Assembly (NCBI GenBank): GCA_016789605.1
Contig: JAEUQO010000304.1
Coordinates: forward strand, 1 to 54,110
Length of the DNA: 54,110 nt
Source: Acidobacteriota bacterium
Lineage (GTDB): Bacteria; Acidobacteriota; Blastocatellia; RBC074
Reading direction: 5' to 3'
Under the pieces are notes generated by a model. The model was given only the letters and a program-made list of their open reading frames with translations, had not been told where the DNA came from and did no database searches. The position numbers and the translations under genes are program-made. Below are positions 53,207-54,110 of this stretch, piece by piece (within the stretch, counting starts at the first letter, position 1; every line of letters begins with the position of its first letter).

Positions 53207-54110
53207 TCACCATTCACCTTGCAGAACAAAGGCGCCCCAATAGTACGGCGAGCGCCAACGCGTTTCGCGCAGCATCGAAACTTGTGCCGCACGCAAGGCT
53301 GCGGCTGGCGCCAAATGTTTTTCTCCCAGCAATTCCCGGTAAAAGCGTCGCATCAACTCTGCGGTGGCGGCGTCATCTACTTTCCACAAACCAGCCAGCA
53401 CACGCTTGGCCCCGGCATACATAAAACCGCGCGTCAATCCGATCAAGCCCTCTCCACGGACTTCTTTGCCGAGCGCGGTGCGGCAACCGCTCAAGGTGAC
53501 CAGCTCTGCCGAAAGCCGTAAGTTGTAAACATCCAGCCCGCGCAAAAAACCGTTTTGTTTTTTTCCGTGTTCGTCAAAGAGCGAAAACGCCAGGCCGGAA
53601 AGCTCTGGATGTTCGCTGTCGAGCAAGCCGTGTGTGGCAAAATGCAGATAACGAAAGTTCGCCATTTCCGGGCTGATCGCCAATGCCCGGTTCGCTGCAA
53701 ATCCGAACGCAATTTTCCGCTGCGATTCCGGCGTCAGCGCGCTGATGGCTTCCGCTTCTTTACGGGTGAATGGCAGGCGCGCCAGACGTTCTGCTGAATC
53801 TGGCCCATCGGCCAGCGACCCTCCGCGCAAGGTACTTGTTTGCGATTGTGCGTCGGCAGGCGATTTATCGTGCAAACGGGCGTCGTGTTCTTCAAACACC
53901 GGATCGGCCAAAACCGCGATTGTTTTGCGGGCGGTCGTTTCGCGTCCTTCCGGTTCGCGTCGTAACAACGCCAGCACGGAAGCCGAAGGCAGCGTAAGGA
54001 TTTCGTGCTGGGCAACCAGCGGAGACTGTGCTGCGAAAGCGTGTGGCGCCTGCGGGGCAAAAAGCACGGCAAATGGCACGTAATGCAAGATGCCATCGCC
54101 GACAATCAGC
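53207..54110 (-). CDS. CHAT-domain protease, C-terminal part (start outside window)
   Basis: At least 300 residues are visible; the frame stays open to the right edge (LIVGDGILHYVPFAVL continues upstream of the first in-window start). This is the CHAT domain: DGILHYVPFAVL, PFTRKEAEAISALT, YLHFATHGLLDSEHPELSGL with the catalytic His, and LVTLSGCRTALGKEVRGEGL with the catalytic Cys, then AGAKRVLAGLWKVDDAATAE and AQVSMLRETRWRSPYYWGAF. The complete protein probably has TPR repeats in front, as such proteins usually do, but that part is not seen. CHAT proteins are caspase-like cysteine proteases. It is the first gene seen of a leftward group with a sigma factor and anti-sigma-like gene. Confidence 0.92.
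   Translation of the reverse strand, partial: LIVGDGILHYVPFAVLFAPQAPHAFAAQSPLVAQHEILTLPSASVLALLRREPEGRETTARKTIAVLADPVFEEHDARLHDKSPADAQSQTSTLRGGSLADGPDSAERLARLPFTRKEAEAISALTPESQRKIAFGFAANRALAISPEMANFRYLHFATHGLLDSEHPELSGLAFSLFDEHGKKQNGFLRGLDVYNLRLSAELVTLSGCRTALGKEVRGEGLIGLTRGFMYAGAKRVLAGLWKVDDAATAELMRRFYRELLGEKHLAPAAALRAAQVSMLRETRWRSPYYWGAFVLQGEW

Overview
The window looks like a chromosomal segment of an acidobacterium, most likely of the Blastocatellia type. This is inferred from gene content, not from a marker gene: an Oar-like TonB-dependent receptor with an N-terminal carboxypeptidase-regulatory domain, very large secreted beta-rich proteins (BNR/sortilin-like propeller, Ig-like, IPT/TIG, FG-GAP), CHAT-domain proteins next to an ECF-type sigma factor, and GC-rich intergenic hairpins. 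No rRNA, intact tRNA, CRISPR array, transposase or phage gene was seen.

Left part (1-7.8 kb): the C-terminus of a membrane glycosyltransferase-like protein cut by the window edge, a small two-helix membrane protein, a tandem 125-bp intergenic repeat, and a leftward sigma-factor operon (ECF sigma factor, DUF2834 membrane protein, a 42-residue one-helix peptide, another membrane protein). Then follow an MFS exporter, a Dabb-domain protein, a secreted HExxH metallopeptidase and a secreted two-repeat beta protein, and rightward a MaoC hydratase and a tandem DUF2889 protein.

Central part (7.8-19 kb): a leftward Fe-S assembly cluster, rrf2 - sufB - ridA - GNAT - sufC - sufD - sufS - sufU. It has matching GAC-N6-GTC inverted repeats in front of both rrf2 and sufB, which I read as Rrf2-family operators. 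Upstream lie a small basic protein, a histidine phosphatase and an SDR dehydrogenase, then rightward a methyltransferase and a class V PLP enzyme.

19-34 kb: a 1527-residue protein combining an alpha/beta-hydrolase region and a CHAT protease domain, a methyltransferase, a lipoprotein, a nucleoside:H+ symporter-like MFS protein, a ROK glucokinase, and a 2007-residue exported propeller protein with cohesin-like and dockerin-like segments.

34.3-41.8 kb: a segment visibly richer in A+T, carrying a TIR-membrane-jelly-roll protein, a TonB receptor, a beta-helix lipoprotein and 540 bp of non-coding DNA with a tRNA-like fragment. It may have been acquired.

41.8-54.1 kb: a ThuA protein and a TIM-barrel isomerase, a 2321-residue secreted reprolysin-like metallopeptidase with Ig, TIG and FG-GAP repeats, and at the right edge a compact leftward group of CHAT protease (cut by the edge), ECF-type sigma factor and membrane anti-sigma-like protein. 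This last group, and the hydrolase-CHAT fusion at 19 kb, are the best candidates for little-described systems here. Start codons were moved from the longest reading frame wherever a ribosome binding site or the family length supported it.
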